A stretch of DNA of 45,434 nucleotides from contig CAMHDT010000004.1 of assembly GCA_946183985.1 (NCBI GenBank), positions 1 to 45,434 of the forward strand, read 5' to 3'. This document shows, one piece after another, positions 36,714 to 45,434 of the stretch (the stretch's first letter is position 1; each line of letters opens with the position of its first letter). The position numbers and the translations under genes are program-made. The notes under the pieces were generated by a model that saw only the letters and a list, made by a program, of their open reading frames with translations, made no database searches and had not been told where the DNA came from. Source of the stretch: an uncultured Prevotella sp. (lineage in GTDB: Bacteria; Bacteroidota; Bacteroidia; Bacteroidales; Bacteroidaceae).

Positions 36714-39210
36714 CTTCCTTTTCCTGATGTTTGTCAATGTGGATAACCGCCTCTGCCGGAAGTTCATCTGACAAGATTAACTCACAGATACCATCCTCGA
36801 TATAGTTCTGTATGGCACGTTTCAGCGGACGGGCACCATACTGTACATCATAGCCTTTAGTGGCGACAAACTCCTTGGCGGCATCGCTAAGTTCCATTGT
36901 GTAGCCTAAATCGGCAATGCGTTTCTTCAATGGCGACAGTTCCACGTTGATAATGCGTTTGATAGCCTCCATGTCCAGTTGGTCGAAGGTTATAATCTCG
37001 TCTAAACGGTTGAGGAACTCTGGCGCAAACTGTTTCGACAGGGCTTTCTGCACGATGGAACGGGCATGTTCGCGGTCTTTCTCGTTCATGTTGGCTCCCA
37101 GCGATGTAGCCGTGAAGCCAATACCGCGGCCGAAGTCTTTCAGTTGGCGTGTGCCTGCATTCGAGGTCATGATAATGACTGTGTTGCGGAAATCGACAAA
37201 CCGTCCGTTGCCATCGGTAAGGCGCCCTTCGTCAAGCACTTGCAGCAGGAGGTTGTACACATTGCCGTGCGCTTTCTCAATCTCGTCGAGCAGCACGATA
37301 GAGTAGGGCTTCCTGCGCACGCGCTCGGTGAGTTGTCCACCTTCTTCATAGCCCACATAGCCTGGAGGAGCACCAATGAGTCGGCTCACGTTGAACGCTT
37401 CCGTATATTCACTCATGTCTACACGGATAAGAGCATCGGCAGAGCCGAACATCTGCTCGGCCAGTTTCTTGGCCAGATAGGTTTTTCCTACGCCAGTTGG
37501 GCCAAGGAACATGAAAGCACCAATGGGGTGGTTGGGATCTTTCAGGCCCACACGGTTGCGTTGTATGGCTTTCACCATCTTGTCGATGGCTGCATCTTGT
37601 GCAATGACTGATGCTTTCAGCACGGAAGCCATGTTCTTCAGCCTCACGTTTTCACTTTCGGCCATGCGCTGTACTGGGATGCCTGTCATCGTTGCCACCA
37701 CATCGCTCACCTCTTTTTCGTCTACTGTTACCCGTTGGCTGTTGCTGTCGGCCTGCCACTCAGCCTGTATCTGCTTGAGTCGCTGTTCCAGTTGGGTCTG
37801 CGTGTCACGATAACTGGCTGCCAGTTCGTAGTTCTGATTGCCTACGGCACGCTGTTTCTTCTCCTTTATTTCGTCTAATTGCTTCTCAATGTCGACTACT
37901 TCTGGTGGTGTCTGCGCATGTGTCAGGTTGACGCGAGCACCCGTTTCGTCCATCGCATCAATGGCCTTGTCTGGCTGAGCGCGGTCGGTGATATAGCGTT
38001 CTGTCAATCTGACACATGCCATGATGGCGTCGTCAGTGTATGTCACATGATGATGCTCCTCATAGCGTCCTTTCAGATTGTGCAGGATCTGTAGGGTTTG
38101 TTCGGCGGTGGTGGGTGCAACGACTACTTTCTGGAAGCGTCTTTCCAATGCTCCGTCCTTTTCTATCGAGTTGCGATACTCGTCGAGCGTGGTAGCACCG
38201 ATACATTGCATGGCCCCGCGTGCCAGTGCCGGCTTCATGATGTTGGCAGCATCCATGGAACCAGGTGTCGAGCCGGCGCCTATCATTGTGTGTATCTCGT
38301 CGATGAACACGATGAGTTCAGGTGTCTGCTCAATCTCCTTCAGCAGGGTCTTGATACGCTCTTCAAACTGTCCACGATACTTCGTGCCAGCCACGATGCC
38401 AGTCATATCGAGACTCACCACGCGCCTGTTGAAGAACATGGGCGGACATTTGCGCTGGGCAATCATGGTTGCCAATCCTTCAACAATAGCACTCTTGCCC
38501 ACGCCAGGTTCACCAATGAGGATTGGATTATTCTTCTTGCGCCGACCAAGAATCTCCATCACGCGCTGTATCTCTTTCTCGCGTCCTATGCAGGGGTCGA
38601 GTTTGCCTTCTGCTGCAGCCTTGGTCAGGTCTACTGAGAAATTGTCGAGCACGGGGGTCTTTGACTTGGTCTTCTGTCCGTCCTGCGACTGATGCGTATT
38701 GGTGGCAACTGGTCTTGAGGCGTCTTCTTCTTCATCTTCTTCCGGCAGTTGCAGCGCATCGTGCGTTGTCTTGGCCGCTTTCAGCAGATTCAGCACATCG
38801 TCATAGTTCGTGTTGCTGGCTTCGAGTGCCAGTTTTGCCCCGTTGTCAACCTGGTCGTGAAGGATGGCCAGCAACAGATGTTCTGCATCTACTTCCGATG
38901 TGTGTTGCATGCGCGCCTCCAGCACAGCCAGTTTCAGAATATTGGAAGCCTTCTCGTTAAGCATCAGTTCGCTTGCGTCCTGCGGCACATTCATGTTCAT
39001 TGGTTCGCGCACACGCTGTTCCAGGTCTTGTTTTAGCCCTGCGGTATCGAGTTGCAGGCGGCTGAACACGCTTCTGACGGCACCGTCGTTGGTGCGCAAC
39101 AGTCCCAGCAGCAGGTGTTCCGGTCCTACCGACAGTGATGAAAGCCTCTGTGCTTCTTCGCGTGAAAAGGCAAGTATTTCAGACACTTTGGGTGAAAATT
39201 GACTTGTCAT
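36694..39210 (-). CDS. clpC: ATP-dependent Clp protease ATP-binding subunit (ClpC-type)
   Basis: Clp_N repeats, two AAA+ domains ([29 protein letters not shown]), UVR-like linker; start trimmed to MTSQFSPKV. Confidence 0.93.
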   Translation of the reverse strand: MTSQFSPKVSEILAFSREEAQRLSSLSVGPEHLLLGLLRTNDGAVRSVFSRLQLDTAGLKQDLEQRVREPMNMNVPQDASELMLNEKASNILKLAVLEARMQHTSEVDAEHLLLAILHDQVDNGAKLALEASNTNYDDVLNLLKAAKTTHDALQLPEEDEEEDASRPVATNTHQSQDGQKTKSKTPVLDNFSVDLTKAAAEGKLDPCIGREKEIQRVMEILGRRKKNNPILIGEPGVGKSAIVEGLATMIAQRKCPPMFFNRRVVSLDMTGIVAGTKYRGQFEERIKTLLKEIEQTPELIVFIDEIHTMIGAGSTPGSMDAANIMKPALARGAMQCIGATTLDEYRNSIEKDGALERRFQKVVVAPTTAEQTLQILHNLKGRYEEHHHVTYTDDAIMACVRLTERYITDRAQPDKAIDAMDETGARVNLTHAQTPPEVVDIEKQLDEIKEKKQRAVGNQNYELAASYRDTQTQLEQRLKQIQAEWQADSNSQRVTVDEKEVSDVVATMTGIPVQRMAESENVRLKNMASVLKASVIAQDAAIDKMVKAIQRNRVGLKDPNHPIGAFMFLGPTGVGKTYLAKKLAEQMFGSADALIRVDMSEYTEAFNVSRLIGAPPGYVGYEEGGQLTERVRRKPYSIVLLDEIEKAHGNVYNLLLQVLDEGRLTDGNGRFVDFRNTVIIMTSNAGTRQLKDFGRGIGFTATSLGANMNEKDREHARSIVQKALSKQFAPEFLNRLDEIITFDQLDMEAIKRIINVELSPLKKRIADLGYTMELSDAAKEFVATKGYDVQYGARPLKRAIQNYIEDGICELILSDELPAEAVIHIDKHQEKEELVFTH

Positions 39211-39300
39211 TCGTTTCCTTTCTTTCGTTGTTATACGATAATCATTCAGCAAAAGGCGTGCCAAAACGCGGGCTTCCGTGTTTTTGTCAAAGACTAATTA

Positions 39301-40344
39301 TTACTTATTACTATATTTGCGTAGTGCACCAATGAGTTCAGCATTCTCGCTTCTTGTGCCAATAGTAATACGCAGGCAATTCTGGCACAGTTGCACACGA
39401 TGGCGATTACGTACGATAATGCCACACGACACCAGATAATTGTATATACTGACGGCATCAGTCACCTTGACCAAGATGAAGTTGGCATCGCTGGGATAGA
39501 CATGTTCGCAGATTGGCAATTGCTTGAAGGCAATAGCCATCTGTGCGCGTTCCTGCAAAATGAGTTGAATCCATCGGTCCACCTCGTAGGGGTCGCTCAG
39601 CACTTTGATAGCCTGTTGCTGCGTAAGCAGGTTGACATTATAAGGATACTTCACCTTGTTGAAGAGTTCAATGATCTGAGGCGAAGCAAAGGCCATACCC
39701 AGTCGGATGGCGGCCGATGCCCATGCCTTGCTCAGCGTGTTGAGTACCACAAGGTTAGGGTAGCGCGGCAGTTCATAGCGCAACGGGCGCAGATGTGAAA
39801 AGTCGCTGTAGGCTTCATCGACGACGACGATACCCTCAAAGGCATTGAGCAATTTGACAATCTCATCGCGGCTCATGTCATTGCCCGTCGGGTTGTTGGG
39901 GCTGCATACCCAGATGATCTTAGTGTGTTCGTCGCAGGCCTCAAGCAATCTGTCGGCAGACATCTGAAACTGTTCGTTGAGCAGAACCTGTCGGTATTCC
40001 ACATCGTTGATGTCGGCACAAACCTTATACATGCCATAGGTAGGCTCGATGGCAACCACATTGTCAGTCTTGGGCTCGCAGAAACAGCGGTAGAGCAGGT
40101 CAATAGCCTCATCGCTTCCATTTCCCACAAAGGTGTAGGCCGCAGGAATACCTTTTACCTGCTCGATCTTCTTCTTCAGTTCTGTCTGAAGCGGATCGGG
40201 ATAGCGGTTTAACGCATTGCCGTAGGGATTCTCGTTAGCATCGAGAAACACGCTTGCCGTGCTTCCGCTGAACTCCGTGCGGGCACAACTGTATGGTGCC
40301 AGATTCCAGATATTCTTTCTGGTTAGTTTATCTAATGGTTTCAT
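39301..40344 (-). CDS. hisC: Histidinol-phosphate aminotransferase; start trimmed to [11 protein letters not shown]
   Basis: [40 protein letters not shown]. Confidence 0.95.
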   Translation of the reverse strand: MKPLDKLTRKNIWNLAPYSCARTEFSGSTASVFLDANENPYGNALNRYPDPLQTELKKKIEQVKGIPAAYTFVGNGSDEAIDLLYRCFCEPKTDNVVAIEPTYGMYKVCADINDVEYRQVLLNEQFQMSADRLLEACDEHTKIIWVCSPNNPTGNDMSRDEIVKLLNAFEGIVVVDEAYSDFSHLRPLRYELPRYPNLVVLNTLSKAWASAAIRLGMAFASPQIIELFNKVKYPYNVNLLTQQQAIKVLSDPYEVDRWIQLILQERAQMAIAFKQLPICEHVYPSDANFILVKVTDAVSIYNYLVSCGIIVRNRHRVQLCQNCLRITIGTRSENAELIGALRKYSNK

Positions 40345-40384
40345 GGGTCTTGTGGGTCTTATAGGTCCTATGGGGCCTATTATC
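40345..40384. repeat. 9-bp-period repeat at the hisD-hisC junction
   Basis: gggtcttgt/gggtcttat/aggtcctat/ggggcctat; encodes [11 protein letters not shown] if the upstream start is used. Confidence 0.65.
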
Positions 40385-41666
40385 AAGTCAGTTCTTCTAT
40401 TCTCACAGTCATTGCATTCTTGTGGGCATCCAGTTGCTCGGCCTCTGCCATCAGTTCTACGGCATGTCCAATCTCGCGGATACCTTCCTCAGTGAGATGC
40501 TGGAATGTCACCTTGCGACAATAACTGTCCAGGTTCACACCGCTGTAGGCTGTGGCATATCCGTGTGTGGGCAAGGTGTGATTGGTGCCGCTGGCATAAT
40601 CGCCTGCACTCTCACAGGCATATTTGCCTAGAAACACACTGCCTGCATTGACAACCTGTTCGGCCATTGCTTCATAATTACCCGTCTGAATAATAAGATG
40701 TTCGGGCGCGTATGCGTTAGACAGTTGCATCATCTCCGCTTCACTTTCTACCAGCACAAACCTACTGTTGTCTAACGACTTTTTGGCCATTTCCTTACGT
40801 GGTAATAGGTTCAGTTGACGTTCCACTTCGTCTTGCACATTTGTCAGCATGGCTTCCGAGGTGGTGACAAACAGCACCTGCGAGTCAATGCCGTGCTCGG
40901 CTTGCGACAGCAGGTCGGCGGCTACGAACGAGGCGTTGGCGCTATCGTCAGCCAACACGCACACCTCACTGGGGCCAGCCGGCATGTCAATTGCCACCTC
41001 ACCCAGCGACACCTGTTGCTTGGCTGCCATCACATACTGGTTGCCAGGGCCGAAGATCTTGAACACCTTAGGTACAGACTCCGTTCCATAAGCCATCGCG
41101 CCAATGGCCTGCACACCGCCTGCCTTGAAAATCTTGCTGACGCCAGCCGTGCGGGCTGCCACCAGAATGGCAGGATTCACCTTGCCTTCGCTATTTGGAG
41201 GCGTGCAGAGCACGATTTCCTTGCATCCAGCAATCTTGGCAGGTGTGGCCAGCATCAGCACCGTGGAGAAGAGCGGGGCGGTGCCGCCAGGAATATAGAG
41301 GCCAACCTTCTCTATGGCTATACTTTTCTGCCAACATTCCACGCCCGGACGCGTCTGCACTTTTTTTCCTTCAAACTTCTGTGCAGCATGAAACTGATAG
41401 ATATTGTCGTGAGCCAGTTGGATAGCGGCCTTCAGTTCTTCGCTTACAAGCGTCTCTGCCTCGTCAATCTCTGCCTCTGTAACAGCCAGTGAGGTGAGCA
41501 CAGCATGGTCAAAGCACTGCTCGTAGTGGCGCACGGCCTCGTCGCCACGCTTTCTGACATCGTTCAGCACGATGTTGACAGTGTTCATCAATTGCGCCAT
41601 GTCCAAATGCGGACGCTGGCAAATCTCACTCCATTGCTCCCGTTTAGGATAACGTATAATTTTCAT
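40383..41666 (-). CDS. hisD: Histidinol dehydrogenase
   Basis: [42 protein letters not shown]. Confidence 0.97.
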   Translation of the reverse strand: MKIIRYPKREQWSEICQRPHLDMAQLMNTVNIVLNDVRKRGDEAVRHYEQCFDHAVLTSLAVTEAEIDEAETLVSEELKAAIQLAHDNIYQFHAAQKFEGKKVQTRPGVECWQKSIAIEKVGLYIPGGTAPLFSTVLMLATPAKIAGCKEIVLCTPPNSEGKVNPAILVAARTAGVSKIFKAGGVQAIGAMAYGTESVPKVFKIFGPGNQYVMAAKQQVSLGEVAIDMPAGPSEVCVLADDSANASFVAADLLSQAEHGIDSQVLFVTTSEAMLTNVQDEVERQLNLLPRKEMAKKSLDNSRFVLVESEAEMMQLSNAYAPEHLIIQTGNYEAMAEQVVNAGSVFLGKYACESAGDYASGTNHTLPTHGYATAYSGVNLDSYCRKVTFQHLTEEGIREIGHAVELMAEAEQLDAHKNAMTVRIEELT

Positions 41667-41687
41667 ATAGCCTTAAACCCTTAAAAC

Positions 41688-42539
41688 CTAAAGAATCATT
41701 TTTTCGATAGGCGTGACGAGAATGCCCTGTGCACCAATGTTCTTCAATTGGCCAATGATTTCCCAGAAGCGCTTTTCATCGAGCACGGTATGTACGGAGC
41801 ACCACTCATCGTCAGCCAGAGGGATGATGGTGGGGCTCTTCAAGCCAGGCAATACGTTGATAATATCCTGCAGACGGGCTTTGGGCACATTCATGCGCAC
41901 ATATTTCTTGTCTTCGGCTTCGCGCACGGCGGCAAAGCGAAACAGCATCTGCTTGAGCAGTTCGCGCTTTTCGTCACCCATGCCAGGGTAGCCTATGAGC
42001 AGCGCTTCGCTCTCCATCACCACTTCCACCTCGCGCAGATTGTTGCTTACCAGCGTGGAGCCGCTGCTTACAATGTCGAAGATAGCGTCAGCAAGTCCTA
42101 TGCCCGGACTGATTTCCACACTGCCCGTAATGACATGTATCTCAGCATTGATATGATGCTCGTCGAGGAATTTCTGGAGAATGACGGGATAGGAGGTGGC
42201 AATGGTCTTGCCATTGAACCAACTCAATCCCTGGTAGTCCAGGTCCTTGGGCAGGGCAAGCGACAGGCGGCATTTGCTGAAACCCAGTCGGGATATGATT
42301 TCTGCCTTGGCCTGTTTCTCCACAAACTCATTTTCGCCCACAACGCCTATGTCGGCCACGCCTGTGGCTACGCTTTGGGGAATATCGTCGTCGCGAAGAT
42401 ACAGCACTTCCAGCGGAAAGTTCTTGGCTTCTACTAAAAGGGTGCGCTTGCTGGCGCTGACTTTGATGTCTGCTTCGTTGAGCAGTTGCATGGTGTCGTC
42501 GAAGAGCCGGCCCTTCGACTGTACGGCAATTCTTAGCAT
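41688..42539 (-). CDS. hisG: ATP phosphoribosyltransferase (long form)
   Basis: MLRIAVQSKGRL, DIGVVGENEF, SGSTLVSNNLREVE. Confidence 0.96.
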   Translation of the reverse strand: MLRIAVQSKGRLFDDTMQLLNEADIKVSASKRTLLVEAKNFPLEVLYLRDDDIPQSVATGVADIGVVGENEFVEKQAKAEIISRLGFSKCRLSLALPKDLDYQGLSWFNGKTIATSYPVILQKFLDEHHINAEIHVITGSVEISPGIGLADAIFDIVSSGSTLVSNNLREVEVVMESEALLIGYPGMGDEKRELLKQMLFRFAAVREAEDKKYVRMNVPKARLQDIINVLPGLKSPTIIPLADDEWCSVHTVLDEKRFWEIIGQLKNIGAQGILVTPIEKMIL

Positions 42540-42591
42540 TTCTTCAAATGGTCGATTTGTACAAATAGTTATCTGAATTAAAAAATCGTTG

Positions 42592-42599
42592 CAAAATTA
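42592..42599 (-). promoter_or_regulatory. Bacteroidetes -7 box TAATTTTG for hisG
   Basis: Plus strand caaaatta. Confidence 0.6.
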
Positions 42600-42631
42600 C
42601 TGAATTATTTCTGATTATGCAATAAAATATG

Positions 42632-42639
42632 TAATTTTG
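42632..42639 (+). promoter_or_regulatory. Bacteroidetes -7 box TAATTTTG for the MltF-like gene
   Basis: Matches TAnnTTTG 20 nt before the TTG start. Confidence 0.6.
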
Positions 42640-42658
42640 CAGCGAAAAAGTAAGTAAA

Positions 42659-43705
42659 TTGAAACCAATCAGCATATTTATTCTGATTTTGCTCTGCATT
42701 TCAGGATGCACGCAGCGACAGGAGCCTGTGGCACCGCCGTGGGGCATAGCCTCCGACAGTACTGATGCATTCGACCTCGACGATATTCAGCAGGCTGGCG
42801 AACTGATAGGTCTGACGCTGTCAGGCCCCGACACCTATTATGACTATCATGGGCACCATTTGGGCGTTCAGTATATGCTGGCCGAGAAATTCGCCAGCAA
42901 TCTTGGCGTGAAGTTACGCGTAGAGGTGTGCCGCGATACGGCCGAGATATACGACAGAATTAACGGCAAAGAGGCCGATTTCGCCTTTATGCGGTTCGAC
43001 AATGACACCACTGTCGCAGGATGGCTTGTTGCCGAGGGTAAGACCGCGCTGGCAGAGGAACTGGCTGCCTGGTATCAACCTGAGATGACGGCTGAGGCAA
43101 AGGCCGAGGAGCATGAGTGGCTCACTGGCGGCATGATAGAAAGACATGTCTATGCCCCCATGCTTTCGCAGGGAGCCATCTCGCGCTACGACCTTTATTT
43201 CCGTACCTACGGGCGGCGCATAGGATGGGACTGGCGTTTGCTGGCAGCCCTGTGCTATCAGGAGTCGACCTTCGATCCACGTGCCCGTTCGTTTGCTGGC
43301 GCACAGGGCCTGATGCAAATCATGCCGTCGACGGCCGACCGCCTGGGGCTTCCAGCCGACAAGATGTACGACCCTGAGCACAACATTGAGGCCGGCACGC
43401 GCTACCTGAAGCAGTTGGAACGCGAACTGTCGGATGTGGGCGACCGCGTAGAGCGGCAGAACCTGGCTATGGCGGCCTATAACGGAGGACTCAATCATAT
43501 CCGCGATGCTATGCGCCTGGCTCGGCGCGATGGCAGGAACCCCCACCGCTGGTCTGACGTGAAGGTCTACGTGCTGCGTCTCAGCGAGCCCCGCTACTAT
43601 CAGGATTCACTTGTTAGGAGCGGCTACATGAGGGGCAGCGAGACTGCCCAGTATGTTGACGACATCAGGGCAAGGTTTAAGAAATACAAGCGCTCTGTGA
43701 GGTGA
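42659..43705 (+). CDS. MltF-like lytic transglycosylase lipoprotein; TTG start
   Basis: Lipobox LLCISGC; partial SBP-like N-domain; SLT motifs CYQESTFDP, AQGLMQIMPSTA, AAYNGG. Confidence 0.9.
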   Translation: MKPISIFILILLCISGCTQRQEPVAPPWGIASDSTDAFDLDDIQQAGELIGLTLSGPDTYYDYHGHHLGVQYMLAEKFASNLGVKLRVEVCRDTAEIYDRINGKEADFAFMRFDNDTTVAGWLVAEGKTALAEELAAWYQPEMTAEAKAEEHEWLTGGMIERHVYAPMLSQGAISRYDLYFRTYGRRIGWDWRLLAALCYQESTFDPRARSFAGAQGLMQIMPSTADRLGLPADKMYDPEHNIEAGTRYLKQLERELSDVGDRVERQNLAMAAYNGGLNHIRDAMRLARRDGRNPHRWSDVKVYVLRLSEPRYYQDSLVRSGYMRGSETAQYVDDIRARFKKYKRSVR

Positions 43706-43713
43706 TGTCAATT

Positions 43714-43755
43714 TTAGTCGAGGCGGAATAAGACGGTTTAATCGAGGTGGAATAA
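43714..43755. repeat. 24-bp-period duplication of the rhaM 3' end
   Basis: ttagtcgaggcggaataa (43714-43731) and ttaatcgaggtggaataa (43738-43755). Confidence 0.8.
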
Positions 43756-44058
43756 CTCGGGCAGGGGAATGGTGACGGGCGAGTTGTCGGGGTTCACCTC
43801 CATAATGTCGGCCATCATGTCCCACCAGCGCTGTGTAATGGGGTCAACATGGTCTGTGTCTTGTGAGTTGCCCTCTTTCGAACACTCCTGATAGGCAAAG
43901 AGAATGTTCGTGTCCTTGTCCCAGTAGATGCTGTAGTTGCCCACGCCCTGTTCCTTTATCATCTTAACCAGTTCTGGCCAAATGGCAGCATGGCGCTTCT
44001 GATACTCTTCCTCGAAGCCTGGCTTAAGGAACATTTTGAATGCAAAACGATGTTTCAT
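43738..44058 (-). CDS. rhaM: L-rhamnose mutarotase
   Basis: KRHAAIWPELVKMIKEQGVGNYSIYWD; TQRWWDMMADIM. Confidence 0.93.
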   Translation of the reverse strand: MKHRFAFKMFLKPGFEEEYQKRHAAIWPELVKMIKEQGVGNYSIYWDKDTNILFAYQECSKEGNSQDTDHVDPITQRWWDMMADIMEVNPDNSPVTIPLPELFHLD

Positions 44059-44097
44059 AAGTAGTTATGTTTTAAATGTTTATAGTTAAAGTAAAAC

Positions 44098-44991
44098 TTA
44101 ATGGTTTATTGTTAAATAGCGCCCAATACGATACAGGTTGAACACCTTTAGTGAGGGGTGCTGTGAGCATAGGTTTTTGCGTTCTGCGCACTCCACGCAG
44201 CGGTGAAGCATGCGGAGCATCCATCGCACAATGCCCAGATGGATGTTGTCGTTCAGCGTGATGAGTTGCGAGAAGCCGCGCAGGTCGGTCCTGAACGTAT
44301 AGAGCGTCTGCAGACTGCGGTCTATCTTGTCCATATAGTCGGCGTTGGACTCAAAGTCGGTCATCACGGTGGGATTGTCAATGTGGTGCATCTCAATGCC
44401 GTTCTTCTTCAGTTGTTTGCCAAAGAGCACATCCTCATAGCCGCTCTTCTTGAAACGCTCGTCGAACCGGCATTGCTGCATGATGCGGCGCTCAATCATA
44501 AAGTTGGTGGAGCGGAAACTGTGATAGGGGCGCTTCTGGCGCATCTCTGCCGTATGATTGGGCTCGCAGGCCTTCTCATACAGATAGCGAAGGTTGCCTT
44601 TGGGGCCTTGGGCAATGACTATACCGCCGTTCACCACCCCCTGATGGTCGCAGTCCATGTAATTGTCGATGAAATCGCTGCTGGCAATCTCCATGTCGCA
44701 GTCGAGAAACAGCATCCATTCGTAGCGGCTCTCGTCGGCCAGGAAGTTGCGTGTGGCGGCGCTGCCCGTGTTGGTCTCTTTCTCAATGAACCTGCAGTGG
44801 GGCATCTGGGCTATTGCACGGTTCGCCTCAATGGCAGCCGTGTGAGGGGAATGGTCGTCAGCCACAATAATCTCGTAGGCGAAGTCGCCATGAGTCTTTT
44901 CCCGTGCCTCACATTGCTTCAGCAGCCGTTCCACGATGCCTGTGCATATACTGTTGTATGCTGGTATGAGTATGGATAATTCTTGTTTCAT
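44098..44991 (-). CDS. Glycosyltransferase family 2
   Basis: LSILIPAYNSI, IIVADDHSPHTAAI, FLDCDMEIA; start trimmed to MKQELSIL. Confidence 0.9.
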   Translation of the reverse strand: MKQELSILIPAYNSICTGIVERLLKQCEAREKTHGDFAYEIIVADDHSPHTAAIEANRAIAQMPHCRFIEKETNTGSAATRNFLADESRYEWMLFLDCDMEIASSDFIDNYMDCDHQGVVNGGIVIAQGPKGNLRYLYEKACEPNHTAEMRQKRPYHSFRSTNFMIERRIMQQCRFDERFKKSGYEDVLFGKQLKKNGIEMHHIDNPTVMTDFESNADYMDKIDRSLQTLYTFRTDLRGFSQLITLNDNIHLGIVRWMLRMLHRCVECAERKNLCSQHPSLKVFNLYRIGRYLTINH

Positions 44992-44996
44992 CGGCA

Positions 44997-45004
44997 CAAA
45001 ATTA
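44997..45004 (-). promoter_or_regulatory. Bacteroidetes -7 box TAATTTTG
   Basis: Plus strand caaaatta, 5 bp from the ATG at 44991. Confidence 0.6.
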
Positions 45005-45078
45005 CAAATAAAAAGTGAAATAAGGACTCTTTTGCTCGAAAACTTTTTGAAAACTTTTTTGATGTCTACAATTTGTTT

Positions 45079-45223
45079 GTTGCAGTTGTTGCAGTGTTGC
45101 AGTTCTCAAAATAGATTATAGGAAAGTCAAAAATCAACTCTATATTTATATATATATAAATATAGAAGTTTTTTAGGGTATGAGAATAGCCTTTAGAGAA
45201 CTGCAACACTGCAACACTGCAAC
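45079..45223. repeat. 28/29-bp inverted repeat with an 88-bp interior containing a 26-bp perfect palindrome
   Basis: gttgcagttgttgcagtgttgcagttctc / gagaactgcaacactgcaacactgcaac; centre ctatatttatatatatataaatatag (45140-45165). Confidence 0.93.
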
Positions 45224-45248
45224 AGCAGAGCAGACAAATTTTTGTTAC

Positions 45249-45314
45249 ATTTTTGAAGATTTTTGTCCCTTTCGACATTAATATTTATGTGCCATTTATG
45301 GCGATTTATGTTCC
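45249..45314. repeat. Second copy of the dispersed element (inverted relative to 11807-12078)
   Basis: atttttgaagatttttgt and atatttatgtgccatttatggcgatttatgttcc. Confidence 0.75.
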
Positions 45315-45418
45315 TTCAACATATAATCTTGGACGAGCCAAGCGACCAAGGTCGAGCGAATGAAAAATTTATGTGAAAATTTCTTGCGAAGTATTCGAGA
45401 ACCGCAATGGCAATGTTG

Positions 45419-45426
45419 TACCTTTG
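45419..45426 (+). promoter_or_regulatory. Bacteroidetes -7 box TACCTTTG for a gene beyond the window
   Basis: Matches TAnnTTTG at the right edge. Confidence 0.5.
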
Positions 45427-45434
45427 CACTCAAG

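Noticed and set aside
43714-43755. Terminator for rhaM
   Set aside because: The two 18-mers are direct repeats, not inverted, so they do not form a hairpin.
45066-45278. 70-aa minus-strand ORF at the right edge (…ENCNTATTATNKL)
   Set aside because: It is the translation of the inverted repeat and AT palindrome; no support as a gene within the window.

Overview
The window looks like a chromosomal segment of a Prevotella-like Bacteroidales: TAnnTTTG promoter boxes, BspA-type LRR protein, FeoA-FeoB fusion, DUF4421/DUF1460 proteins. Most of it is ordinary core genome: uvrA, uvrB, cdd, pepD, OmpH/Skp, NhaD-type antiporter, feoAB, hisB, Gfo/Idh/MocA, truA, bamD, rpoZ-like, engB, ABC-F, recR, glycosyltransferases, trmH/spoU, BamA/TamA, MBL hydrolase, rpsA, clpC, hisC-hisD-hisG, MltF-like, rhaM. 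I see no CRISPR array, rRNA, tRNA or intact transposon. The interesting signal is intergenic. (1) An accessory islet at ~11.1-13.85 kb holds gene-remnant sequence, three degenerate arrays with an exact 22-bp period, a dispersed hairpin element, a BspA-like gene, and upstream of that gene a ~410-nt minus-strand region with nested helices that ends in a terminator-like hairpin plus U6. (2) The rpsA 5' leader can fold into three hairpins with a possible 9-bp loop contact. (3) A two-stem palindromic repeat carries the TAnnTTTG -7 box and shows compensatory changes between copies. (4) An inverted repeat near the right edge has a 26-bp perfect palindrome at its centre. (5) Degenerate 9-bp-period repeats occur between genes and in frame inside two genes. 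All foldings and repeat comparisons were done by eye, and no database search was run.
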